Shown here one piece after another: positions 1 to 5,951 of a stretch of DNA of 6,126 nucleotides. The position numbers and the translations under genes were made by a program. Positions within the stretch are counted from its first letter, which is position 1. Every line of letters starts with the position of its first letter. Source of the stretch: an uncultured Methylococcaceae bacterium (GTDB lineage: Bacteria; Pseudomonadota; Gammaproteobacteria; Methylococcales; Methylomonadaceae); NCBI GenBank assembly GCA_903903765.1, contig CAIVAH010000078.1, positions 1-6,126 of the forward strand. The letters are read 5' to 3'. The notes beneath the pieces are model-generated. The model did no database searches and was not told where the DNA came from. It was given only the letters and a program-made list of their open reading frames with translations.

Positions 1-113
1 CCATGCCCGACATAACCACCATAAATAATATCCATATTGAATCGAAAGATACTAATGGCAACCTATTAATGTCCGCCAGCATCATTAATTATTGCAATAC
101 CGAAAATGAATAG
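1..113 (+). CDS. pilO: Type IV pilus inner-membrane assembly protein PilO, C-terminal end only
   Basis: Partial gene entering from the left edge; the open frame is read from position 3 and ends at the TAG at 111-113. Only the last 36 residues are visible. They show the PilO C-terminal pattern: a beta-strand run INNIHIESK, a short turn with a Gly-Asn, then LLMSASIINY and an acidic tail. PilO is a bitopic inner-membrane protein that pairs with PilN and, through its periplasmic ferredoxin-like domain, contacts PilP in the type IV pilus alignment subcomplex. The tail alone would be weak evidence. The call rests mainly on its position directly before pilP, with an 8-base overlap typical of translational coupling in pilMNOPQ operons. 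Confidence 0.75.
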   Translation, partial: MPDITTINNIHIESKDTNGNLLMSASIINYCNTENE

Positions 114-636
114 CAGAGGTGTTTTATTGCTAGCAACCCTATCACTCAGCAATTGTAGTAATGGCAATACAATAGAAAACATAAATGCATTTTTAGCTCG
201 TAAACCCAACAATGACGTGCTGCAACTAAGCAAAAAATTAGTGCCCATAAATATCGTTATCGATGCTCATACTGAGCTTAAATACAAAAGAAACCCTTTT
301 GTAGCCTTTGTTCCGGTTAATAATCCTAGTATTACCAACAATCTAAAATTACTTTCTATACATCACCCTGATATTAACCATATCAAAGAAAATCTAGAAA
401 ATTATCCATTAAACACTCTAAAAGTCATCGGAACCCTGCTCTATCAAACCGAATTATGGGCATTGATTAAAACAAGCGACAACATGATTTATCGTGTAAA
501 AAAAAATGACTACATTGGCACAAATAACGGCAAAATTTTATTAGTCACTCTAAAGCAAATTACCATCCAAGAGTTATTTCAAGATCAATCGGGCGCTTGG
601 CATCCTCAGCAAACATCAATGACGTTAAATGAATGA
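106..636 (+). CDS. pilP: Type IV pilus inner-membrane lipoprotein PilP
   Basis: 176 residues, the normal PilP length. PilP is an inner-membrane-anchored periplasmic lipoprotein that links the PilN/PilO pair to the N0 domain of the PilQ secretin. The N-terminus is a short signal sequence (MNSRG, then the hydrophobic stretch VLLLATLSLS) leading to Cys17, the probable lipidated residue. Asn at position -1 makes the lipobox (LSNC) atypical. A disordered linker follows, then the family motif RNPF near residues 62-65. The C-terminal beta domain (about 105-175) shows the usual signatures: VIGTL, ELWALI, the YRVKKNDYIG block with NNGKI, and GAW near the end. No clear Shine-Dalgarno is seen before the ATG. 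The start overlaps the pilO stop, so translation is probably coupled. The gene lies 10 bases before pilQ, consistent with one transcript. Confidence 0.93.
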   Translation: MNSRGVLLLATLSLSNCSNGNTIENINAFLARKPNNDVLQLSKKLVPINIVIDAHTELKYKRNPFVAFVPVNNPSITNNLKLLSIHHPDINHIKENLENYPLNTLKVIGTLLYQTELWALIKTSDNMIYRVKKNDYIGTNNGKILLVTLKQITIQELFQDQSGAWHPQQTSMTLNE

Positions 637-646
637 GATTTAAATT

Positions 647-2158
647 ATGATGCGTAAAACATGCCGGTTGATTTTATATATTTATTTTTTAGCCACAACG
701 CTGTCCTTTGCAGATACAAAATTCAATGTTAACGATCTACACACTAACCCGATTACTATAAAAAAATATACCGGTGAAAAGTTGTCATTAAACTTTCAAA
801 ATATTGAAGTTCGAAGTGTGATTGCTATTCTGGCAGAATTCACCAAGCAAAATGTTGTTGCGGGTGATGATATAACAGGCAATATCACTTTAAAACTCAA
901 TAATGTTCCTTGGGATGAAGCGCTTGATTTTATTCTAATGACCAAAGACTTAGAAAAATTTGAATCTGGTTCAGTTATATTAATTGCGCCTGCAGGCAAA
1001 ATAAAGCTTTATAAAGCGCTTCAACAAGAAACTGAAACGGCTATAGAACAATTAGAACCCTTAGTTACTGAATATATAAAAATTAATTATGCAAAAGCTG
1101 AAAACTTTAGAAACTTACTAAATGGTCTTGATACGGGGCAATTTGGTGGTTGTGGAGCAGAAAAAACCACAACTTTAACGTTGACACCCATTAAATCTAA
1201 TTTAACAGCCTCTTCAACCCTTTCTCAAGAATCCATATCAACCAACCCAACAGTCAATAATGTTGAGCATCTAAGCAATAAAATAAGCAAGAAGGATACC
1301 TTCAAAATATTATCTGCTAGAGGCACGGCTGTTGTAGATGCAAGAACAAATACTTTAATAATACGAGAAACCGCTAAACGTCTGGATGATGCGAAAAAAT
1401 TAATTGCAAAATTAGATATACCGGTCAGGCAAGTAATGATTGAATCTCGGATTGTTATAGCGAGCAATACCTTTGCCAAACAATTAGGTGTTAGATTTGG
1501 TGTGGCGGGTAATAATAAAGGCGATACATCGAGCAGTATCAATGGGACAAGTATAATAAATGAGGCACTCGTTGATCTTGCTGCTTCTAATCCCTATGGT
1601 CAATTAGGGATGACTCTTGCTAAGGGCGCGGATTATGTTTTAAATTTAGAACTTTCCGCGCTTCAAGACCAAGGCAAAGGTGAATTAGTCTCTAATCCAA
1701 GAGTGATGACGACTGATAGGTGTAGTGCCAAAATAAAACAGGGAACTCAAGAACCCTATCAATCCGGATCTACACCCACAACACCCGCCAATATTCAATT
1801 TATTGACGCCTTATTAGAACTTGATGTTATTCCACAGATTACACCCAGCGGAAGCATTTCAATGAATTTAATCATTTCAAAAAATGAACCTAACTATTTA
1901 TTACAAAAGCTTAATCAACCGCCCCCTCTTACCAAGCGTGAGGTTGAAACAACGGTTCAGGTTATGGATGGTGAAACCGTTGTCTTAGGTGGCGTTTTTG
2001 AAAGTTCTCAATTAAACACCACAAATTCGGTACCGTATCTTGCAGAGTTACCGTTGATAGGAAATCTATTCAAACGCAACATCAATACTAACGACAAAAA
2101 AGAACTGCTCATTTTTATTACACCTAAAATAATAAGAGATAATGCCGCAAGCAATTAA
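647..2158 (+). CDS. pilQ: Type IV pilus secretin PilQ, short form without AMIN domains
   Basis: Outer-membrane secretin: a multimeric gated channel through which the pilus fibre exits. The 503 residues are well below the roughly 700 typical of Pseudomonas-type PilQ. Order: signal peptide (about 1-22, ending SFA before Asp23); STN/N0-type domain (about 44-120, with LSLNFQNIEVRSVIAIL and the VPWDEALD motif); N1 (secretin_N) domain starting at EPLVTEYIKINYAKAE (137-152); a Ser/Thr/Asn-rich insertion (about 161-216); the second half of N1 (ILSARGTAVVDARTNTLII, 221-239); then the secretin core with VRQVMIESRIVIA (260-272), GELVSNPRVMTTD (345-357) and the secretin signature VPYLAELPLIGNLF (462-475), ending ELLIFITPKII. 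The two AMIN peptidoglycan-binding domains normally between signal peptide and STN are absent. Two adjacent ATGs (647, 650) can serve as start. GAG at 635-637 is the only hint of a ribosome site. Tight linkage to pilP supports the call. Confidence 0.95.
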   Translation: MMRKTCRLILYIYFLATTLSFADTKFNVNDLHTNPITIKKYTGEKLSLNFQNIEVRSVIAILAEFTKQNVVAGDDITGNITLKLNNVPWDEALDFILMTKDLEKFESGSVILIAPAGKIKLYKALQQETETAIEQLEPLVTEYIKINYAKAENFRNLLNGLDTGQFGGCGAEKTTTLTLTPIKSNLTASSTLSQESISTNPTVNNVEHLSNKISKKDTFKILSARGTAVVDARTNTLIIRETAKRLDDAKKLIAKLDIPVRQVMIESRIVIASNTFAKQLGVRFGVAGNNKGDTSSSINGTSIINEALVDLAASNPYGQLGMTLAKGADYVLNLELSALQDQGKGELVSNPRVMTTDRCSAKIKQGTQEPYQSGSTPTTPANIQFIDALLELDVIPQITPSGSISMNLIISKNEPNYLLQKLNQPPPLTKREVETTVQVMDGETVVLGGVFESSQLNTTNSVPYLAELPLIGNLFKRNINTNDKKELLIFITPKIIRDNAASN

Positions 2159-2187
2159 GTTTAATAGCCGACACAAGCATGATAATG

Positions 2188-2217
2188 TTCCCACCTAACT
2201 AGTTTTAATCTTATAAT
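2188..2217 (+). promoter_or_regulatory. Candidate sigma-70 promoter for aroK-aroB
   Basis: TATAAT at 2212-2217 matches the -10 consensus perfectly. TTCCCA at 2188-2193 is a 4/6 match to the -35 box at an 18-base spacing. It lies in the only large gap in the cluster and would start RNA near 2224, giving a leader of about 120 nt before aroK. AT-rich DNA often produces chance -10 boxes, so this is a candidate only. Read-through from pilQ is also likely because no terminator is seen. Confidence 0.4.
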
Positions 2218-2234
2218 ACGCATATCAAAACATA

Positions 2235-2256
2235 GGGTGAATTTGTAATTTCACTT
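2235..2256 (+). other. Inverted repeat / possible RNA hairpin in the pilQ-aroK gap
   Basis: GTGAATT (2237-2243) can pair with AATTTCAC (2247-2254) around a three-base TGT loop with one bulged T; two G-U pairs could extend the stem to 2235 and 2256. No T-run follows, so it does not look like an intrinsic terminator for pilQ. If the promoter just upstream is real, the hairpin would sit near the 5' end of the aroK leader RNA. The stem is AT-rich and could be chance. Confidence 0.25.
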
Positions 2257-2284
2257 AATCATACTTAATATCATAAAGAAAAGG

Positions 2285-2326
2285 ATGACTTACGTTATCT
2301 TTTATATCCTTAAAGGGACGCTTTAA
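2285..2326 (+). other. Possible 13-codon leader reading frame upstream of aroK
   Basis: An ATG at 2285 opens a frame encoding MTYVIFYILKGTL and ending in TAA at 2324-2326, 17 bases before the aroK ATG. AAAAGG directly abuts the ATG, which is too close for a normal Shine-Dalgarno. Three of thirteen residues are aromatic (Tyr3, Phe6, Tyr7), suggestive beside a shikimate-pathway gene, but AT-rich DNA favours Phe, Tyr and Ile codons by chance. Two weak 6-bp inverted repeats lie in the same stretch: AAGGAT 2281-2286 with ATCCTT 2306-2311, and TTAAAG 2310-2315 with CTTTAA 2321-2326. They share two bases and so cannot form fully together. No downstream T-run is present. Speculative. Confidence 0.15.
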
Positions 2327-2343
2327 AACATCACGGTAAATTG

Positions 2344-2868
2344 ATGACAAGATCAGAAAATATATATCTAGTAGGACTAATGGGTGCAGGTAAAACAACT
2401 ATTGGGCGGCAATTAGCAAAAAATTTGGGCTTGCCGTTTTATGATAGTGACAAAGCCATCGAAGAAAGTACCGGTGTTGATATCCCCACAATTTTCGAAT
2501 TTGAAGGTGAAAATGGCTTCAGAGATCGAGAGCAAAAAATGCTTCATCAATTAACTGAACTCAAAGGTATTGTGTTAGCAACTGGTGGTGGCGCTATTTT
2601 GAGAGAAGAAAACCGTCAACTATTGAAAGAAAATGGCTTTATTGTGTATTTACAATGCTCAGTTGATCGTATTTTAGAAAGAACCAGACGCGATAACCAA
2701 CGTCCGTTATTGAAAACCTCAAATCCTAAAGAAAGAATTGAAACTTTATATGCAGAACGTGAGCCGCTGTATCGTGAATGCGCTGATTTTATTGTAGACA
2801 CAGGCATCATGCAAAGCAAAGCGGTAGTAAATCACATTCTTGAAGAATACAAATCTGCAAAATATTAG
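2344..2868 (+). CDS. aroK: Shikimate kinase I
   Basis: Cytoplasmic enzyme that phosphorylates shikimate with ATP to shikimate 3-phosphate, the fifth step of the shikimate pathway. The ATG at 2344 gives 174 residues, matching E. coli AroK (173). An in-frame TTG at 2341 adds only one residue and is less likely. The P-loop is GLMGAGKTT (11-19). Shikimate-binding residues are visible: Asp34 and Asp36 in YDSD, Arg60 in GFRDRE, and the GGG at 81-83. The lid carries the conserved RPLL with Arg120. No strong Shine-Dalgarno precedes the start; only CGGT at 2334-2337. The gene ends 4 bases before aroB, so the two are surely co-transcribed, and the promoter candidate in the 185-base gap upstream may serve both. 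Confidence 0.97.
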   Translation: MTRSENIYLVGLMGAGKTTIGRQLAKNLGLPFYDSDKAIEESTGVDIPTIFEFEGENGFRDREQKMLHQLTELKGIVLATGGGAILREENRQLLKENGFIVYLQCSVDRILERTRRDNQRPLLKTSNPKERIETLYAEREPLYRECADFIVDTGIMQSKAVVNHILEEYKSAKY

Positions 2869-2872
2869 TTAT

Positions 2873-3952
2873 ATGCACAAAATAATTGTTGAATTGGATA
2901 AACGCAGTTATCCCATATATATTGGCTCAAATTTAATCAATAAAACCGAGCTTTATTTAAAACACATTAAATCAAAACAAGTTATTGTTCTTAGTAATGA
3001 AACAATAGCACCGTTATATTTAGATTCAGTCTTAAAGCAACTCACTGAATTTCAAGTGACTAGTCTGGTATTACCTGACGGTGAGCAATATAAAACTTTA
3101 GAATACGTTACTCAAGTTTTTGACCAATTACTCACTGAAAAATTTAGCCGTAATTCGACTTTAATTGCTTTAGGTGGAGGCGTGATTGGAGATATGGGTG
3201 GTTTTGCAGCCGCATGCTATCAACGTGGCATTAACTTTATGCAAATTCCTACCACTTTATTAGCCCAAGTTGATTCTTCTGTGGGTGGCAAAACCGGGGT
3301 AAACCATCCTTTAGGTAAAAACATGATTGGGGCTTTTTATCAGCCGCAATGTGTTATCGCAGATGCTGATGTTTTAGATACTTTAGCTGATAGACAATTG
3401 TCAGCTGGTTTAGCAGAAGTTATTAAATATGGCTTAATCAGAGATATTCAATTTTTTGAATGGCTTGAAGCTAATATTTCTGCGTTATTAGCAAGAGATA
3501 AAAAGGCTTTGTCTTATGCTATAGAGCAATCTTGCATTAATAAAGCGCAAATAGTTTCTGAGGATGAGACAGAATCAGGTGTTCGAGCCACCCTAAATCT
3601 AGGCCACACTTTTGGGCATGCTATTGAAACAGGTTCAGGTTATGGAACCTATTTACATGGTGAAGCCGTAGCGATTGGCACCTGTCAAGCTGCAGATTTA
3701 TCTAGACGATTAGGCTGGTTAAATAATGATGATGTTAATCGGATTATCGCAATCTTTAAGCAATGTCATTTACCGACCTTACCGCCCAATAACCTAACAA
3801 CAGAGCGTTTTATCGAGTTAATGTCCGTTGATAAAAAAAATGTAGATGGACAAATACGTCTAATATTGTTGAAAAAAATTGGTGAAGCAACATTACCCAT
3901 AGGAGTAGATAAAAATATATTAAGTGCAACGCTAGACACCTATGGCAGATAA
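2873..3952 (+). CDS. aroB: 3-dehydroquinate synthase
   Basis: Cytoplasmic NAD- and metal-dependent enzyme converting DAHP to 3-dehydroquinate, the second shikimate step. The frame is open from a TTG at 2840, inside aroK, but the ATG at 2873 is chosen. It gives 359 residues (E. coli AroB has 362), and its start MHKIIVELDKRSYPIYIG aligns with the family's first beta strand. Seen motifs: LPDGEQYKT (67-75), the NAD-binding ALGGGVIGD (99-107), IPTTLLAQVDSSVGGKTGVNHPLGKN (125-150 region), and GLAEVIKYG (179-187). The three metal ligands are Glu182, His245 in NLGHTFGHAIE, and His262 in LHGE. ESGVRATLN precedes the histidine motif as usual. All catalytic elements are present. No Shine-Dalgarno is seen, so translation may be coupled to aroK four bases upstream. 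The 3' end overlaps the next gene by 11 bases. Confidence 0.97.
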   Translation: MHKIIVELDKRSYPIYIGSNLINKTELYLKHIKSKQVIVLSNETIAPLYLDSVLKQLTEFQVTSLVLPDGEQYKTLEYVTQVFDQLLTEKFSRNSTLIALGGGVIGDMGGFAAACYQRGINFMQIPTTLLAQVDSSVGGKTGVNHPLGKNMIGAFYQPQCVIADADVLDTLADRQLSAGLAEVIKYGLIRDIQFFEWLEANISALLARDKKALSYAIEQSCINKAQIVSEDETESGVRATLNLGHTFGHAIETGSGYGTYLHGEAVAIGTCQAADLSRRLGWLNNDDVNRIIAIFKQCHLPTLPPNNLTTERFIELMSVDKKNVDGQIRLILLKKIGEATLPIGVDKNILSATLDTYGR

Positions 3953-4754
3953 CGATCTTTTTTCGCAATTTAAAATACCGTCTTTATTTCAAAAAAATCC
4001 GGTTTTTCATTCTTTCATCACGCAAGAAATTTCCAAAAAAGTAGAGCTTGTCGCGCACCTAGTAGAAAACTCAAGTAAAGATATTGTTATTTTAGGCCCC
4101 GAAGGAGTCGGCAAGTCTACCTTAATATCGATTTTACTGAAGCAAAAAAAAGACTCTTGGTTTAATTGCATTATTCCCGCGACAATACAATTAACTTACG
4201 AAGCTATTGAAGATAAAATTAAATTTTCAAAAAACAAATCCATATTTGATAAGCGTGTCAAGCATGATGTACTGATCATTGATGATGCTATTAATTTGCA
4301 ATCTGGACTTATTAATACCATACTAGATAATATCCGAGATATTTTAAACCTAAAGATCATATTCTTATGCACGCATGAAGAATATGAACAAAAAATCATT
4401 TCTGATCCTCTGCTAAAAGACTGTTATTTAATAGAAGTTGCTCCACTAACAAAATACCAGTGTGCTGAGTTTCTTCAGTTTTTAGCGCCCTATACGGATC
4501 CCACCTTAATTGAATATGAAGACAATAAAATTACCGAAATCTTCTTAGAAACTCAAGGGTTACCTGGGAAAATTGTGCAATTATTGCCAGAAACATTTAT
4601 TTTTAAACAAAAAAACAATTCTGTATTAATTTTAGTTATTGCGGTAATCGTGTTGATTATGATTGCATTAACTACCCAATACCTTACTAAGCCAAATTCC
4701 AAATTAGAATCACCCTTTATAAACTCAATCCTTGATTCGCCGGCACAGTTATAA
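3942..4754 (+). CDS. DamX-like membrane-anchored AAA-type ATPase, no SPOR domain
   Basis: 270 residues in the slot normally held by damX after aroB. The N-terminal two thirds is a cytoplasmic P-loop ATPase of the ExeA/MshM-like kind: Walker A GPEGVGKST (52-60), Walker B VLIIDD (110-115), a likely sensor-1 strand IIFLCTHEE (139-147), and a C-terminal PLTKYQCAEFL and TQGLPGKI region (168-211) typical of this family. One hydrophobic segment (about 227-243, VLILVIAVIVLIMIAL) would cross the inner membrane, leaving a tail of only about 25 residues in the periplasm. DamX relatives usually carry a proline-rich linker and a C-terminal SPOR domain that binds septal peptidoglycan. Here neither exists, and hemE starts 40 bases after the stop, leaving no room for one. 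No Shine-Dalgarno is seen; the 11-base overlap with aroB suggests coupling. Cell-division function is inferred from family and position only. Confidence 0.8.
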   Translation: MADNDLFSQFKIPSLFQKNPVFHSFITQEISKKVELVAHLVENSSKDIVILGPEGVGKSTLISILLKQKKDSWFNCIIPATIQLTYEAIEDKIKFSKNKSIFDKRVKHDVLIIDDAINLQSGLINTILDNIRDILNLKIIFLCTHEEYEQKIISDPLLKDCYLIEVAPLTKYQCAEFLQFLAPYTDPTLIEYEDNKITEIFLETQGLPGKIVQLLPETFIFKQKNNSVLILVIAVIVLIMIALTTQYLTKPNSKLESPFINSILDSPAQL

Positions 4755-4794
4755 ACCTCACTCAACACTTTAACAATTATTAATTACACTCATC

Positions 4795-5862
4795 ATGACT
4801 GCCTTAAAAAACGACCTATTAATAAGAGCGCTATTAAATAAACCCATTGAAAGGACGCCCGTATGGATGATGAGACAAGCAGGTCGTTATTTACCAGAAT
4901 ATCGTCAAGTACGTGAACAAGCCGGAAGTTTCCTTAATTTATGTACTAACCCAGAATTAGCTTGTGAGGTTACGTTACAACCCCTTAGGCGCTTTAAATT
5001 TGATGCAGCTATATTATTTTCGGATATTTTAACCATACCGGATGCAATGGGCTTAGGTCTATATTTTACAGAAGGTGAAGGCCCAAAATTTAAATCTCCT
5101 ATAAAAACAGCTGCAGACATTAAAAACATCCCTATTCCAGATCCACATACTGAACTTAAATATGTTATAGACGCAGTCAGTTTAATAAGAAAATCATTAC
5201 AAGGTGATGTGCCTTTAATTGGCTTTTCTGGAAGTCCTTGGACACTAGCCACTTACATGGTTGAAGGCGGCAGTAGTAAAAGCTTTCAAAAAGTTAAAGG
5301 CTTAATGTTTGAATCCCCTAAGTTAATGCATGCTTTATTAGATAAACTTGCCCGATCTGTGGCTTTATACCTCAATGCCCAAATTGCAGCTGGCGCACAA
5401 GTCGTTATGCTTTTTGATACCTGGGGCGGCATGTTAAGCACAGAAGACTACAATGAATTTTCACTTGCCTATGCTAAACAAATTAGATCGTTATTAGAGG
5501 ATGGTCCTAACGGCGAAAAAATACCGAGCATTTTATTTACCAAAGGCGGTGGACTTTGGTTAGAAACAATGGCGGATTCTGGTTACGATGCTTTAGGCTT
5601 AGATTGGCAAACTGATATTCATAATGCACGTACTCGTGTAGGTGATAAAGTTGCTCTGCAAGGAAATATGGATCCAGTAACGCTATACGCGAGCCCTAGC
5701 GTCATTACGGAAAAAGTTAAAATTGTATTAGAAAAATATGGCAAGGGATCAGGGCATGTATTTAATTTGGGTCATGGCATATTACCTGATATTAATCCAG
5801 AACATGTTAAGGCTATGGTAGATGCCGTACATCTATATAGCCCTCACTATCATATAATCTAA
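4795..5862 (+). CDS. hemE: Uroporphyrinogen decarboxylase
   Basis: Cytoplasmic cofactor-free enzyme removing four carboxyl groups from uroporphyrinogen III to give coproporphyrinogen III in heme synthesis. 355 residues against 354 in E. coli, and the ATG at 4795 reproduces the usual MTxLKND start. Both family signatures are present: [15 protein letters not shown] (22-36) and [17 protein letters not shown] (143-159). The catalytic Asp77 (FSDIL) and active-site Tyr154 are conserved, as are LFDTWGG, the TKGGG stretch, LGLDW, LQGNMDP, and FNLGHGI near the C-terminus. It follows the DamX-like gene by 40 bases with no terminator and no clear Shine-Dalgarno or promoter, so it is probably the last gene of the aro transcript. 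An A-rich spacer without a terminator hairpin follows. Confidence 0.98.
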   Translation: MTALKNDLLIRALLNKPIERTPVWMMRQAGRYLPEYRQVREQAGSFLNLCTNPELACEVTLQPLRRFKFDAAILFSDILTIPDAMGLGLYFTEGEGPKFKSPIKTAADIKNIPIPDPHTELKYVIDAVSLIRKSLQGDVPLIGFSGSPWTLATYMVEGGSSKSFQKVKGLMFESPKLMHALLDKLARSVALYLNAQIAAGAQVVMLFDTWGGMLSTEDYNEFSLAYAKQIRSLLEDGPNGEKIPSILFTKGGGLWLETMADSGYDALGLDWQTDIHNARTRVGDKVALQGNMDPVTLYASPSVITEKVKIVLEKYGKGSGHVFNLGHGILPDINPEHVKAMVDAVHLYSPHYHII

Positions 5863-5878
5863 AAAAAAGAAAATAATT

Positions 5879-5906
5879 TAGACAAAAAAAATAAATGGGT
5901 TATATT
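5879..5906 (+). promoter_or_regulatory. Candidate sigma-70 promoter for the gene starting at 5952
   Basis: TAGACA at 5879-5884 (5/6 to the -35 consensus) and TATATT at 5901-5906 (5/6 to the -10) are 16 bases apart, with an A-tract between them. RNA would start near 5913, about 40 bases before the ATG. It lies in the 89-base spacer after hemE and suggests that the downstream gene is an independent unit. AT-rich context lowers confidence. Confidence 0.45.
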
Positions 5907-5939
5907 CAAGGTAAGATAAAAAAATTATATAAGCCTTAT

Positions 5940-5948
5940 AGGGTGATC
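5940..5948 (+). promoter_or_regulatory. Ribosome binding site for the gene at 5952
   Basis: AGGGTGATC here contains GGTGATC (5942-5948), a seven-base match to the 3' part of the extended anti-Shine-Dalgarno complement (TAAGGAGGTGATC), positioned so that the core would lie a normal distance from the ATG. It is the clearest ribosome site in the window and supports 5952 as a real start. Confidence 0.6.
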
Positions 5949-5951
5949 CTT

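Noticed and set aside
268..284. A 17-base stretch in pilP (both encode HTELKY) nearly identical to 5146-5162 in hemE, 16 of 17 bases
   Set aside because: Both lie inside conserved-looking coding sequence in otherwise unrelated genes; with no flanking similarity, it is best explained as coincidence in AT-rich DNA.
2179..2202. Seven-codon ATG frame in the pilQ-aroK gap
   Set aside because: It lies upstream of the candidate promoter, has no ribosome site, and is of a length expected by chance.
2840..2872. Upstream TTG start for aroB, adding 11 residues and overlapping aroK
   Set aside because: The added residues are not part of the AroB fold and the ATG at 2873 matches the family N-terminus and length.
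4905..5252. A 115-codon open frame on the minus strand inside hemE
   Set aside because: It is fully contained within an unmistakable hemE, has no ribosome site or known motif, and is a shadow frame. The same holds for the minus-strand frames inside pilP, pilQ, aroK and the DamX-like gene.
5863..5900. Possible terminator after hemE in the A-rich spacer
   Set aside because: There are runs of A on the + strand but no GC-containing inverted repeat followed by T residues.
5896..5940. Possible sigma-54 or flagellar sigma-28 promoter before the last gene
   Set aside because: No GG-N10-GC pair with the right flanks and no GCCGATAA-like box at proper spacing; the sigma-70 reading fits better.
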